A DNA stretch of 6,869 bases from Candidatus Cloacimonadota bacterium. Lineage in GTDB: Bacteria > Cloacimonadota > Cloacimonadia > Cloacimonadales > TCS61. A program made the translations under genes and the position numbers. The notes under the pieces are model-generated. The model was not told the DNA's origin and searched no databases. It worked only from the letters and a program-made list of their open reading frames with translations. Shown here piece by piece: positions 1 through 5,858 of this stretch (the first letter of the stretch is position 1; each line of letters starts with the position of its first letter). The stretch spans positions 1-6,869 of the forward strand of contig JACNIV010000042.1 in the NCBI GenBank assembly GCA_014382915.1, written 5' to 3'.

Positions 1-446
1 TTTATAATATGGAAAAAAAGAAATGCGAAAAGAGCAGATAATATCGGAGAAAATACCCATGTCCCCACAATATTAGTGAAGGCAGTAATATCTGTACGAG
101 TTCCGGAAAAGAAGTTCCAACCAAGAATGGCTCCAACGATAGCCTGGGATGTTGAAACAGGTAAACCCGCTTTTGTCATCCACATCACGGTGAAGGCAGC
201 TGCAAGAGCAACTATAAATGCACCGGACATGGTGTTTATAGCACCCAGTTTACCAAGCGTATGAGATGCACCGGCTCCGCTTATAGTCGCACCCAGAAGA
301 ACAAAAATACTGCAGATAATGGCAGCGGTATAGAAACGAACCATCTTGGTGCCCACCGCTGTTCCAAAGATATTAGCAGCATCATTAGCGCCCAGCGACC
401 AACCCAGGAATAGTCCACTGGAAAGATAGAACAATATTTGTAACAT
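1..446 (-). CDS. pit: PiT-family inorganic phosphate transporter (N-terminal part, runs off the window)
   Basis: Integral membrane protein of the PiT family, which imports inorganic phosphate (often as a metal-phosphate complex) by ion symport. The first 148 residues are visible; the family is usually well over 300, so more than half lies beyond position 1. Residues 19-33 read GANDAANIFGTAVGT, the PiT signature that normally sits in the first repeat. Residues 94-110 read GLPVSTSQAIVGAILGW, matching the second conserved block of that repeat, where Gln stands at the place often held by His. Hydrophobic segments lie near residues 3-18, 40-58, 73-92 and 125-147. The ATG at 446 is 3 bases past the stop of the DUF47 gene (TAATTGATG), and an AGGA sits 9 bases upstream inside that gene, so translation is probably coupled. 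An in-frame TTG directly before the ATG is an alternative start. The family is certain; the exact ion used is not visible. Confidence 0.95.
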   Translation of the reverse strand, partial: MLQILFYLSSGLFLGWSLGANDAANIFGTAVGTKMVRFYTAAIICSIFVLLGATISGAGASHTLGKLGAINTMSGAFIVALAAAFTVMWMTKAGLPVSTSQAIVGAILGWNFFSGTRTDITAFTNIVGTWVFSPILSALFAFLFFHII

Positions 447-449
447 CAA

Positions 450-1100
450 TTATATCCTGCGTTTTATAGCGTAAATGGCAAGTCGCTCTGCTACTGATTC
501 AGCTTCATCAGAAAGCAGGGCGATCTTCTCGGCAAAATAGCGCAGATGCATTCTGATGCTCAAGTCCATTTCAGTGCCCGAATTGAATATCTTATGTTTG
601 ATTATCTTTTCCAGTTTATCTGCTTCGTGCTCATAGAAATGTACTTTGTTCACGTAGTTATTGACCAGCTTCAACTCAGTAAAAAAAGCCCTGGACGCTT
701 TAGCCAGCTCTTCCACAGATTTATAGGAAAGCTCTGCCAGGTCCTTGAAATCTTCTCTAAGGTATTCTGGGATATCTGGCGTTTCGATATAAAAATGTTC
801 TAGAACTTTTTCTGTAATATCTATCACATCATCGAGTGTTTCTAAAACTCCTAGAACATCACCTCGTGATTCCGGGATCAACATATGGGTATAGAGCTTG
901 TATTTAATATCCCTGCGTACTGCATCTGCTTTCGATTCAAGTTCTGTAAGTTCTTTAGTATATTCTTCAAATCGCTCTTTTTTACCGGAAAAGTATGCCT
1001 TCAACCCTTCATAAAATATGAGACCAGCCTTTTCTACACGATCTATAAATCCATCCATAGAAGCCTGCAAGTCCTTGCTTCTGGAAAATAATCCGTTCAA
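450..1100 (-). CDS. DUF47 / PhoU-like phosphate transport accessory protein
   Basis: A 216-residue all-helical protein of the DUF47 (PhoU_div, TIGR00153-like) family, full length for the family. It is soluble, with no signal peptide or membrane span. PhoU-type metal-binding motifs of the ExxxD kind are visible at E55-D59 and E157-D161, with further acidic clusters at 87-94 (ETLDDVID) and 198-205. This helical repeat arrangement is typical of the PhoU fold. Genes of this family sit next to PiT transporters in many bacteria and are thought to modulate transporter activity; the 3-base spacing to the PiT gene here fits that role. The start is a TTG, chosen because an AGGGAGG ribosome binding site lies 5 bases upstream and the family's usual N-terminus (short, with LFxRxKD) follows. 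The regulatory role is inferred from the family and neighbour. Confidence 0.93.
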   Translation of the reverse strand: MNGLFSRSKDLQASMDGFIDRVEKAGLIFYEGLKAYFSGKKERFEEYTKELTELESKADAVRRDIKYKLYTHMLIPESRGDVLGVLETLDDVIDITEKVLEHFYIETPDIPEYLREDFKDLAELSYKSVEELAKASRAFFTELKLVNNYVNKVHFYEHEADKLEKIIKHKIFNSGTEMDLSIRMHLRYFAEKIALLSDEAESVAERLAIYAIKRRI

Positions 1101-1105
1101 AATAA

Positions 1106-1112
1106 CCTCCCT
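1106..1112 (-). promoter_or_regulatory. Strong ribosome binding site deciding the TTG start of the DUF47 gene
   Basis: Read on the minus strand this is AGGGAGG followed by TTATT and the TTG start, a 5-base spacing. It is the best Shine-Dalgarno match in the window. It supports TTG at 1100 over any internal ATG, and a strong site with a weak start codon may set a moderate translation level. Confidence 0.8.
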
Positions 1113-1149
1113 GACATCATCAATAATCTAATGCTGTATTCACATAAAT

Positions 1150-1178
1150 TTTAAAATTGAAGATTTATAATAAGTCAA
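1150..1178 (-). promoter_or_regulatory. Candidate sigma-70-type promoter for the DUF47-PiT operon
   Basis: On the minus strand TTGACT (1173-1178, 5 of 6 to the -35 consensus) is separated by 17 bases from TTTAAA (1150-1155, 4 of 6 to the -10 consensus). This would start transcription near 1143 and leave a leader of about 40 bases before the strong ribosome binding site. I saw no clear Pho box. The intergenic DNA is AT-rich, so chance matches are likely. Confidence 0.35.
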
Positions 1179-1197
1179 GCTAATTTTACAGTTAAGT

Positions 1198-1226
1198 CTG
1201 TAAGTTGTCCAGTTTCTGGATACAAT
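1198..1226 (+). promoter_or_regulatory. Weak candidate promoter for the S1-like gene
   Basis: TACAAT (1221-1226) matches the -10 consensus at 5 of 6 and is 17 bases from CTGTAA (1198-1203), only 3 of 6 to the -35 consensus. Transcription would begin near 1233, giving a leader of about 66 bases and leaving the upstream ATG at 1233 at the very 5' end. The -10 element lies within the nested inverted repeats at 1205-1243, which could thus act as an operator. Confidence 0.25.
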
Positions 1227-1243
1227 AAAATAATGCTGGACAA
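1205..1243. repeat. Nested inverted repeats upstream of the S1-like gene
   Basis: TTGTCCAG (1205-1212) is a perfect 8-base inverted match to CTGGACAA (1236-1243). A third, imperfect arm, CTGGATACAA (1216-1225), lies between them and pairs with the first arm across a TTT loop if two bases bulge out. So the left arm has two mutually exclusive partners. A smaller inverted repeat, TTACAG/CTGTAA with a 6-base loop, lies just upstream at 1186-1203. The set could be a protein-binding site over the promoter or, if transcription starts upstream, alternative leader hairpins. Confidence 0.55.
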
Positions 1244-1288
1244 ACCAAATGGAGTCAGCTTTTTGACACTTAATATTCTTAATTTATC

Positions 1289-1293
1289 AGGAG
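1289..1293 (+). promoter_or_regulatory. Ribosome binding site fixing the GTG start of the S1-like gene
   Basis: AGGAG followed by TTATA and GTG at 1299, a 5-base spacing. It decides the start: the in-frame ATG at 1233 has no comparable site upstream, and the 22 residues it would add are hydrophobic and unlike the acidic sequence that begins at the GTG. Confidence 0.75.
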
Positions 1294-1298
1294 TTATA

Positions 1299-2849
1299 GT
1301 GGAGAAAACAGAAGAAAAAGTCGTGAATCCGGAAGAAGTGAAAGAAACTTCCGACCAGCAGATAGAAGAGAAAGTTCAAGAAACCCCTACAGTAGATGAA
1401 GAAATTTCCCCGGAAACTGAAACAATTGCCGAAGAAATTCTTCTTGAAAGTGAGGAAGTTATCGATGAGGATAACTTTGAACATATGCTGGAAGAATCTT
1501 TAGCTAATATCAAAAATCTGGAAGTTGGCGATAAGATTAGTGGAGAGATCATAAATATTACAGATTCTTACATTTTTGTTACAATGGGTGGTAAGCGCGA
1601 CGTCTATGCCGATAAGGACGACTATCTTGATAAAAAGGGAAAATTATCCTACGAAGTAGGTCAAACACTTACGGGTTATGTAGTTAAATATTCCGATACA
1701 GAAACCCTGATCGCTAAAAGTCTTTATGCGGTAAACCTGAATGTACTACACAGTGCTTATGAAGAAAATATCCCGGTTCATGGTAAAGTACAATCCATGA
1801 CTAAGGGTGGTTATATAATAGATATCTCCGGCATCAAAGCATTCTGTCCCATTTCTCAGATCGATGGCAGAATTGTAATAGATCCCAAAAAATATATGAA
1901 CTTTGAATTTGATTTCAGGATAATAGATTTTAAGAAAAATGGTAAAAATATAGTTGTATCCCGCAGGAAAATATTGGATGAAGAAAAAGAATTACAAAAG
2001 AAAGAAACACTTTCTCAACTCACCGTTGGCGATATTATCACGGGGAAAGTAAACCGTCTTACAAACTTCGGAGCTTTTGTAGATATTGGTGGAGTAGATG
2101 GATTGCTTCATATTTCCCAATTTTCCTGGGGCAGAGTGGAATCTCCATCGGAAATCCTGAATATTGGTGATGAAATAAAAGCAAAGATCATTAAGCTGCA
2201 TGGTGAGAAAATATCTCTCAGCATGAAAGCGTTGCAGGAAAACCCTGTGGAAACAGCTATAAAGGAATTGAATGAAGGTGACATCGTAAGTTGCCGTGTT
2301 GTTCGCAATCTTCCTTTTGGTTCTTTTGTAGAAATTAGAGCAGGAGTTGAAGGATTAATTCCCATTTCAGAATTAGCCAGGGGCAGACGTATAAACAATC
2401 CTTCCGAAGTAGTAAAAGAAGGTGACCTGCTGGAAGCACAGATTCTCAAGATCGATCCTGAAAAACAAAAGATATCATTATCTCTCAAAGCGCTTCAACC
2501 GGATCCCTGGGATAATATCGATGAATTTATCAATGAAAACGATATTATTGCAGGTACTATTGAAAACGTAGCAAGTTTTGGTGCTTTTATTAAGCTCAAC
2601 GAAGGTATTACCGGTTTACTTCCCAATGTAAAAATGAAAATTGCCGGGATAAAACTGGATAAAGCCAAAATCGGTGAGGAATTTAAAGTACGCGTTGTGA
2701 AAATAGATAAAGATGCTCGCAGAATCTCTCTGGAACCTACCAATATGCCTGAATCTGCTGTGGAAGCAAAAGACGACTGGCACAAATATAAAAAGCAAAA
2801 ATCAAAAAACACACACATAGATGAAGATAGCCCATTTGCAAATTTGTAA
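1299..2849 (+). CDS. Ribosomal protein S1-like protein with five S1 RNA-binding domains
   Basis: Predicted 516-residue cytoplasmic RNA-binding protein. Residues 1-70 are a very acidic, Glu-rich, probably disordered extension. Five S1 (OB-fold) domains follow at about 75-141, 157-223, 242-311, 326-398 and 412-480, then a short charged tail (KKQKSK). Domains 3 and 4 are the most canonical, with NFGAFVDIGGVDGLLHISQ and FGSFVEIRAGVEGLIPISEL and the closing KISLSMKAL / KISLSLKAL strands; domains 1 and 2 are divergent, as in the ribosome-binding end of bacterial S1. Escherichia coli S1 (rpsA) has six domains in 557 residues, so this is one short. It most likely fulfils the S1 role of bringing mRNA to the 30S subunit, but a second S1-family protein elsewhere in the genome cannot be excluded, so I leave the symbol empty. 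The GTG start rests on AGGAG at 1289; a longer form from ATG 1233 (538 residues) is possible. Transcription ends at the terminator 2882-2918. Confidence 0.92.
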   Translation: MEKTEEKVVNPEEVKETSDQQIEEKVQETPTVDEEISPETETIAEEILLESEEVIDEDNFEHMLEESLANIKNLEVGDKISGEIINITDSYIFVTMGGKRDVYADKDDYLDKKGKLSYEVGQTLTGYVVKYSDTETLIAKSLYAVNLNVLHSAYEENIPVHGKVQSMTKGGYIIDISGIKAFCPISQIDGRIVIDPKKYMNFEFDFRIIDFKKNGKNIVVSRRKILDEEKELQKKETLSQLTVGDIITGKVNRLTNFGAFVDIGGVDGLLHISQFSWGRVESPSEILNIGDEIKAKIIKLHGEKISLSMKALQENPVETAIKELNEGDIVSCRVVRNLPFGSFVEIRAGVEGLIPISELARGRRINNPSEVVKEGDLLEAQILKIDPEKQKISLSLKALQPDPWDNIDEFINENDIIAGTIENVASFGAFIKLNEGITGLLPNVKMKIAGIKLDKAKIGEEFKVRVVKIDKDARRISLEPTNMPESAVEAKDDWHKYKKQKSKNTHIDEDSPFANL

Positions 2850-2858
2850 ATTGGTTGA

Positions 2859-2872
2859 ACTAATTAATTAGT
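2859..2872. repeat. Perfect 14-base palindrome downstream of the S1-like gene
   Basis: ACTAATTAATTAGT is its own reverse complement and lies 10 bases past the S1-like stop codon, before the terminator hairpin. It is pure A/T in its core, so chance is plausible, but it could also be a small hairpin or a protein-binding site between the two convergent genes. Confidence 0.4.
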
Positions 2873-2881
2873 GGAAATTAT

Positions 2882-2918
2882 AAACCGGGCAGGAAAAGAT
2901 TCTTGTCCGGTTTTTTTT
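2882..2918 (+). terminator. Rho-independent terminator of the S1-like gene
   Basis: AAACCGGGCAGGAA (2882-2895) pairs with TTCTTGTCCGGTTT (2900-2913) over 14 positions with two G-U pairs and a four-base AAGA loop, followed by an unbroken T-run ending at 2918. It lies 33 bases after the S1-like stop. On the opposite strand the hairpin is followed only by a broken T tract (TTTATAATTT), so any action on the convergent MBL transcript would be weaker. The MBL stop codon (2917-2919) overlaps the T-run. Confidence 0.93.
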
Positions 2919-3651
2919 ATTTTATTTCAAATTTCCTGCCCAGAGAGAGATCTATAAATTTATCTTTCCACTTTTCGCAAAAGATCTCTGTGGCACGATC
3001 TCCCGTGCAATGGGAAGGAGCAATATACTTTACTTCCAGCTTTTGAAGAGAATTGGCGATTTTATTGATCTTATATCTAGTAGTTGCACCCAGATGAAAT
3101 CCACCGGTTACCAGGCAGAGCGATTCATCAGGAAACATCTTATGAACTTTCTTAACTATCTTATCGATCCCGGGATGGGAACAACCAATGATGACAACCG
3201 GACCTTCTTTTGTATTTAGGATTAACGCATGTTCATATATTGGCAGTAAATTATATGAACCCTTGATCTCTCCGGTTGACCAGACTCCATCTGCTATTTC
3301 GATAGGATCTTTTACTGCTACCAGGTTTACTGAAGGAAATTCCCTTTGAATATCTTTGAAAGCTTTGGCAGGAACATAAATTTTTACATCCTCTTTTGCT
3401 GCTTCCAGGAATTTATTTAATCCACCGATATGATCCCAGTGATTGTGCGAAATTACAACGAGATCTACATCTTTCGGATCGAGTCCGAGAGCATAGATAT
3501 TATCCATCAGGATTTTGCCATCTCCACCAGTATCGAATAAAATGGTGGTGGAATCTGCTACTATCCAGGCACCGAAACCAAAACCCGGTGTTAGTTCCGA
3601 GGATTTGATAACATTATTGAAAACTATCCACATTAACATGTATTTGAGCAT
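2917..3651 (-). CDS. Metallo-beta-lactamase-fold hydrolase, DHPS-like MBL group
   Basis: Predicted 244-residue soluble metalloenzyme. The core metal motif is S68-HNHWDH (H69, H71, D73, H74), preceded by FDTGG at 39-43. Later ligand blocks are GCSHPG (156-161, H159), GGFHL (183-187, H186) and PSHCTG (212-217, H214). The GCSHPG and SHCTG blocks and the EHALIL segment before them mark the MBL subgroup that holds archaeal MJ0301, named for 7,8-dihydropterin-6-methyl-4-(beta-D-ribofuranosyl)aminobenzene-5'-phosphate synthase. That methanopterin reaction is unlikely in an ordinary bacterium, so the substrate is unknown. No signal peptide. The start is uncertain: ATG at 3651 has no clear ribosome binding site, and ATGs at 3639 and 3633 (residues 5 and 7) are alternatives that fit the family's short N-terminus as well. 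It lies 12 bases after the 398-residue gene and converges on the S1-like gene. Base composition resembles the left-hand genes rather than the AT-rich block. Confidence 0.9.
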   Translation of the reverse strand: MLKYMLMWIVFNNVIKSSELTPGFGFGAWIVADSTTILFDTGGDGKILMDNIYALGLDPKDVDLVVISHNHWDHIGGLNKFLEAAKEDVKIYVPAKAFKDIQREFPSVNLVAVKDPIEIADGVWSTGEIKGSYNLLPIYEHALILNTKEGPVVIIGCSHPGIDKIVKKVHKMFPDESLCLVTGGFHLGATTRYKINKIANSLQKLEVKYIAPSHCTGDRATEIFCEKWKDKFIDLSLGRKFEIK

Positions 3652-3663
3652 GAGAATTCTTTT

Positions 3664-4860
3664 TTAATTTTTTATTAGTTTGAATTTATTTTTACTAAAT
3701 TCATATGTAGAAATTACTTTAAATAACTTATCATTGTTATTTTTAGGTCTGTATAATAAAATTAATTTAATTATAGGGGTTTCTTTTTCCATTTCAAGCA
3801 TATCTATAAATTCTTGTAGTGGACTGTTGTTGTTTGGACCTCGGGTTATTTCAAATGTATAAAAATAATTTCTTTTTTCTCCTGGAGCTATTTCGATAAT
3901 TGAAGTAAAAATATCTTCAGTTATTAATGCAGAGATATCACCAATATTGTTAATTTCATATTTGACTTGTATATTGATGTTTTCCCCAGATATTTCAGCC
4001 TTAATAAAGTAATTAATTTCTTCAAAGCGACTTGGTGTAACAATAAGATGGGGAAATCCTTCTGTACAAGATCGGCTTTGAATTATAGGTAATCCAACAA
4101 ATGTTACCGAGCCATCGTCGTTAATTCTGTGTAGAAGCGATGGGTTAGATTCTATGAACCAACTATGTTCGGCAGTAGCTGTTAGTTTTATCTCATTGCT
4201 TTTAGTTATGGTAGGATTATATGACTTAACAGTTTCAACTATTTTTTTGTAATTTTTATTAATCTTGAATTCAGAATCGTTATATATCTTTTTGTTGTGA
4301 GTAAAAAAGTAGTCATTTAATGTAAAAGATTTCATGTCAGATTCTCTATAATAAATTATTTTAATAATATACACAGCTATGACATGATTACCATTAATGC
4401 CAATGGTGCTTTGTTCTATTTTATTAAAAGGTTCAAGCTTTGTCGCTGATACTGCGTGTTCAAATCTCTTGAAACTGGTTTTAGAAAATAGATCAATTTT
4501 CTTTTCTTTTGTGTTATAAATATAAGTTGCTATTTTTGCAGAGAGTGAAATTACTGTAATTGGACCAGAGTTATTTATAATAATATTTGGATTGCTAGTA
4601 TCTCGATAAGTGTGTTTCCCTTCAACCTTTATGGGATACTCCATTAAACACGAAATGTTGGGCGCTATGTTGTTTTTTATATTCTTCCAAATTTCATTTT
4701 GCCATTTAAGAAAACCAGCAATAACACCTAATATTATGCCAACATACATTGTCCAATAAAATACAATAATATTGGATGAATATAAAAATCCACATAAAAC
4801 AAATGAAAGTGTTGAACAAAAAACAATAAAATAAATAATAAACTTAGGAATAAGTTTCAT
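3664..4860 (-). CDS. Uncharacterised membrane-anchored protein with two N-terminal helices and a large soluble domain
   Basis: A 398-residue protein I do not recognise. Two hydrophobic segments, about residues 6-28 and 31-50, form a hairpin with an uncharged turn. Lysines before the first (MKLIPK) and after the second (KWQNEIWKNIKNN) predict both ends in the cytoplasm, so the remaining 345 or so residues would be a cytoplasmic domain. That domain alternates short hydrophobic stretches with polar turns and is rich in Ile, Asn and Thr, which suggests mainly beta structure; segments such as NIIINNSGPITVISLSAKI look like immunoglobulin-like strands. No catalytic motif is evident. The ATG start follows GGAG at a 6-base spacing and overlaps the stop of the 39-residue ORF as ATGA, so the two are probably translated together. 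The gene is clearly AT-rich (a sampled 60-base line is about 27% G+C), suggesting acquisition. Function unknown; an effector or sensor at the membrane is only a guess. Confidence 0.85.
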   Translation of the reverse strand: MKLIPKFIIYFIVFCSTLSFVLCGFLYSSNIIVFYWTMYVGIILGVIAGFLKWQNEIWKNIKNNIAPNISCLMEYPIKVEGKHTYRDTSNPNIIINNSGPITVISLSAKIATYIYNTKEKKIDLFSKTSFKRFEHAVSATKLEPFNKIEQSTIGINGNHVIAVYIIKIIYYRESDMKSFTLNDYFFTHNKKIYNDSEFKINKNYKKIVETVKSYNPTITKSNEIKLTATAEHSWFIESNPSLLHRINDDGSVTFVGLPIIQSRSCTEGFPHLIVTPSRFEEINYFIKAEISGENINIQVKYEINNIGDISALITEDIFTSIIEIAPGEKRNYFYTFEITRGPNNNSPLQEFIDMLEMEKETPIIKLILLYRPKNNNDKLFKVISTYEFSKNKFKLIKN

Positions 4861-4976
4861 TCTTTCTCCATCTTCTCATTCAAAGCTTCCACAGCTTTCT
4901 TGAAGCCTATAAAAGAGATGACCGAGACAACTCCTGCAAGTATAAGATGTAATGATACTTTAACTATTTTTTTCAT
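4857..4976 (-). CDS. 39-residue single-span membrane protein, overlapping the 398-residue gene
   Basis: Small ORF starting MKKIVKVSLH and ending LNEKMEKE. A hydrophobic span (about residues 8-25, LHLILAGVVSVISFIGF) sits between a Lys-rich N-terminus and an amphipathic charged tail (KKAVEALNEKMEKE) that could form a short helix or coiled coil. Its TGA overlaps the ATG of the next gene by four bases (ATGA), and that gene's GGAG ribosome binding site is inside this ORF's last codons. This arrangement, plus a regular membrane-protein pattern in 39 codons, argues that it is real. There is an in-frame TAA five codons... upstream of the ATG region, so the start cannot move far; no good Shine-Dalgarno precedes it. 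G+C is 41 of 120 bases, about 34%, higher than the flanking genes. I know no family for it; it could be a partner subunit of the 398-residue protein, a leader peptide, or a small toxin-like protein. Confidence 0.65.
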   Translation of the reverse strand: MKKIVKVSLHLILAGVVSVISFIGFKKAVEALNEKMEKE

Positions 4977-4992
4977 CAGATCAACTTAATAG

Positions 4993-5021
4993 TTAATATT
5001 TACATAGTAATTATAAATCAA
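4993..5021 (-). promoter_or_regulatory. Weak candidate promoter for the small membrane protein and the 398-residue gene
   Basis: On the minus strand TTGATT (5016-5021, 4 of 6) and TATTAA (4993-4998, 4 of 6) are 17 bases apart. Transcription would start near 4986, only about 10 bases before the ATG at 4976. The site overlaps the end of the broken upstream gene. In DNA this AT-rich such matches arise easily; the alternative is read-through from the DUF488 gene. Confidence 0.22.
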
Positions 5022-5858
5022 ACTTAAGTTGAGGATTCTCTTTCGTTTTTGGTGGATAAAATAAACCAATTATCATAAAAGGATTAAGAGCTTTTTTATT
5101 ATGCCATTCATAGTTTGTTCCAACGAAAAAATGTAAATTTTTATTAAAGGCAAAATCATCAAAATATTTTTTCCTTACAAGTTTAAGTGCCTCTTTTTCA
5201 TTATTACGAGTAGATTTTAAACAGTTCCAAAATAGCGCACCTATTTCCCAATCAATTATTTCAATTTTTCTGGGATTTTTATCTTCTTCAGTAATAAATT
5301 TATAATAGAATTTATATGGTATTTTTTTTACAATTGATGAAAGATTTATTTTGTTAAAGAAATCAAGTTACTGCAGCTTACCTAACCATTTTTTAGGCCA
5401 TTCTCTTTCAGTTTCTTTCCAAAAAAATCAATAATTTCTTTAGGTTTTAAAGTTGCTAAAGATTTTTTCTCTTCTCCTAAAGAAAGTTCAATTAACTCAT
5501 TAAATGAAGTAAATACATCTTTGAGAACAATTTCTTTTCTTAGCTGCCAATTATTTTCAGTTCCCAATTTACTTATTATTTTCAAGTCCTGATCAATGTC
5601 ACTTTTTGGACTATAAGTCTCAGGTCTGAAATCTGTTTTTCTATGTTTCTTTAAATTGATTTCTATCCAATTAAATTTTTCAAATTTATTGTATTCAGAT
5701 AGAAGCCTGAATGGAACAGGATAAATTCTTACCCATTTACTGTTCTCGAGTAATCCTGCAGTGCAGACAATTTCACCATGAAAATCCGATGGCTGGGGAT
5801 ATGTCTTAACAGTTATTAACACCTTTGCTTTTAAGATTTCTTTTGGTAAGTAACTCAT
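5011..5858 (-). pseudogene. Broken ~282-residue gene paired with the DUF488 gene (frameshift plus in-frame stop)
   Basis: As written the frame opened at 5858 stops at a TAG (5382-5384) after 158 residues. The T7 run (A7 on the plus strand, 5421-5427) encodes F145-F146. If one base is added there, the reading becomes IIDFFWKETEREWPKKWLGKLQ-like sequence until an in-frame TAA at 5368-5370. Past that stop the same frame stays open for 118 more codons to TAA at 5011-5013, with protein-like text such as DWEIGALFWNCL, LVRKKYFDDFAF, LHFFVGTNYEWH and NPFMIIGLFYPP. From memory, the joined 282-residue form matches in length and layout an uncharacterised family often found next to DUF488 genes. Two lesions (minus one base, and probably CAA to TAA) make a pseudogene the simplest reading. 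Sequencing error in the T7 run is possible. The run in frame is U_UUU_UUU, a slippery heptamer for -1 frameshifting, but that would still meet the TAA. The far half has no usable early start codon. Confidence 0.8.
5382..5858 (-). CDS. Open N-terminal fragment of the broken DUF488-partner gene
   Basis: This is the 158-residue product that would be made if the gene is translated as written. Conserved-looking text covers residues 12-56: KVLITVKTYP, then HGEIVCTAGLLENSKWVRIY and PVPFRLLSEY, then a WIEINL strand. The last 12 residues (GKKLKENGLKNG) are out of frame relative to the intact family and so carry no meaning. The ATG abuts the DUF488 stop (TAAATG) with no separate ribosome binding site, so translation would depend on coupling. 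No membrane segment or signal peptide. Function unknown. Confidence 0.6.
   Translation of the reverse strand: MSYLPKEILKAKVLITVKTYPQPSDFHGEIVCTAGLLENSKWVRIYPVPFRLLSEYNKFEKFNWIEINLKKHRKTDFRPETYSPKSDIDQDLKIISKLGTENNWQLRKEIVLKDVFTSFNELIELSLGEEKKSLATLKPKEIIDFFGKKLKENGLKNG

Noticed and set aside
76..264. 62-codon plus-strand ORF
   Set aside because: It is the antisense of the PiT gene, whose signature motifs are clear on the minus strand.
546..1091. Two plus-strand ORFs (546-803 and 885-1091)
   Set aside because: Both lie antisense to the DUF47 gene and show no start signals or protein-like pattern.
1263..1268. TTGACA as a -35 element for the S1-like gene
   Set aside because: A matching -10 at normal spacing would fall on the ribosome binding site, leaving no leader.
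1233..1298. 22-residue N-terminal extension of the S1-like protein from ATG 1233
   Set aside because: No ribosome site precedes it, it covers the inverted repeats, and a good AGGAG sits before GTG 1299.
2108..2488. 126-codon minus-strand ORF, with other minus-strand ORFs at 1287-1484, 1992-2201, 2495-2818 and 2616-2798
   Set aside because: All are shadows of the S1-like gene, which has five recognisable domains, a ribosome site and a terminator.
3010..3608. Plus-strand ORFs of 69-70 codons inside the MBL gene
   Set aside because: They are antisense to conserved MBL metal-ligand motifs.
3680..3862. 60-codon plus-strand ORF
   Set aside because: Antisense to the 398-residue gene, in AT-rich DNA, with no start signal.
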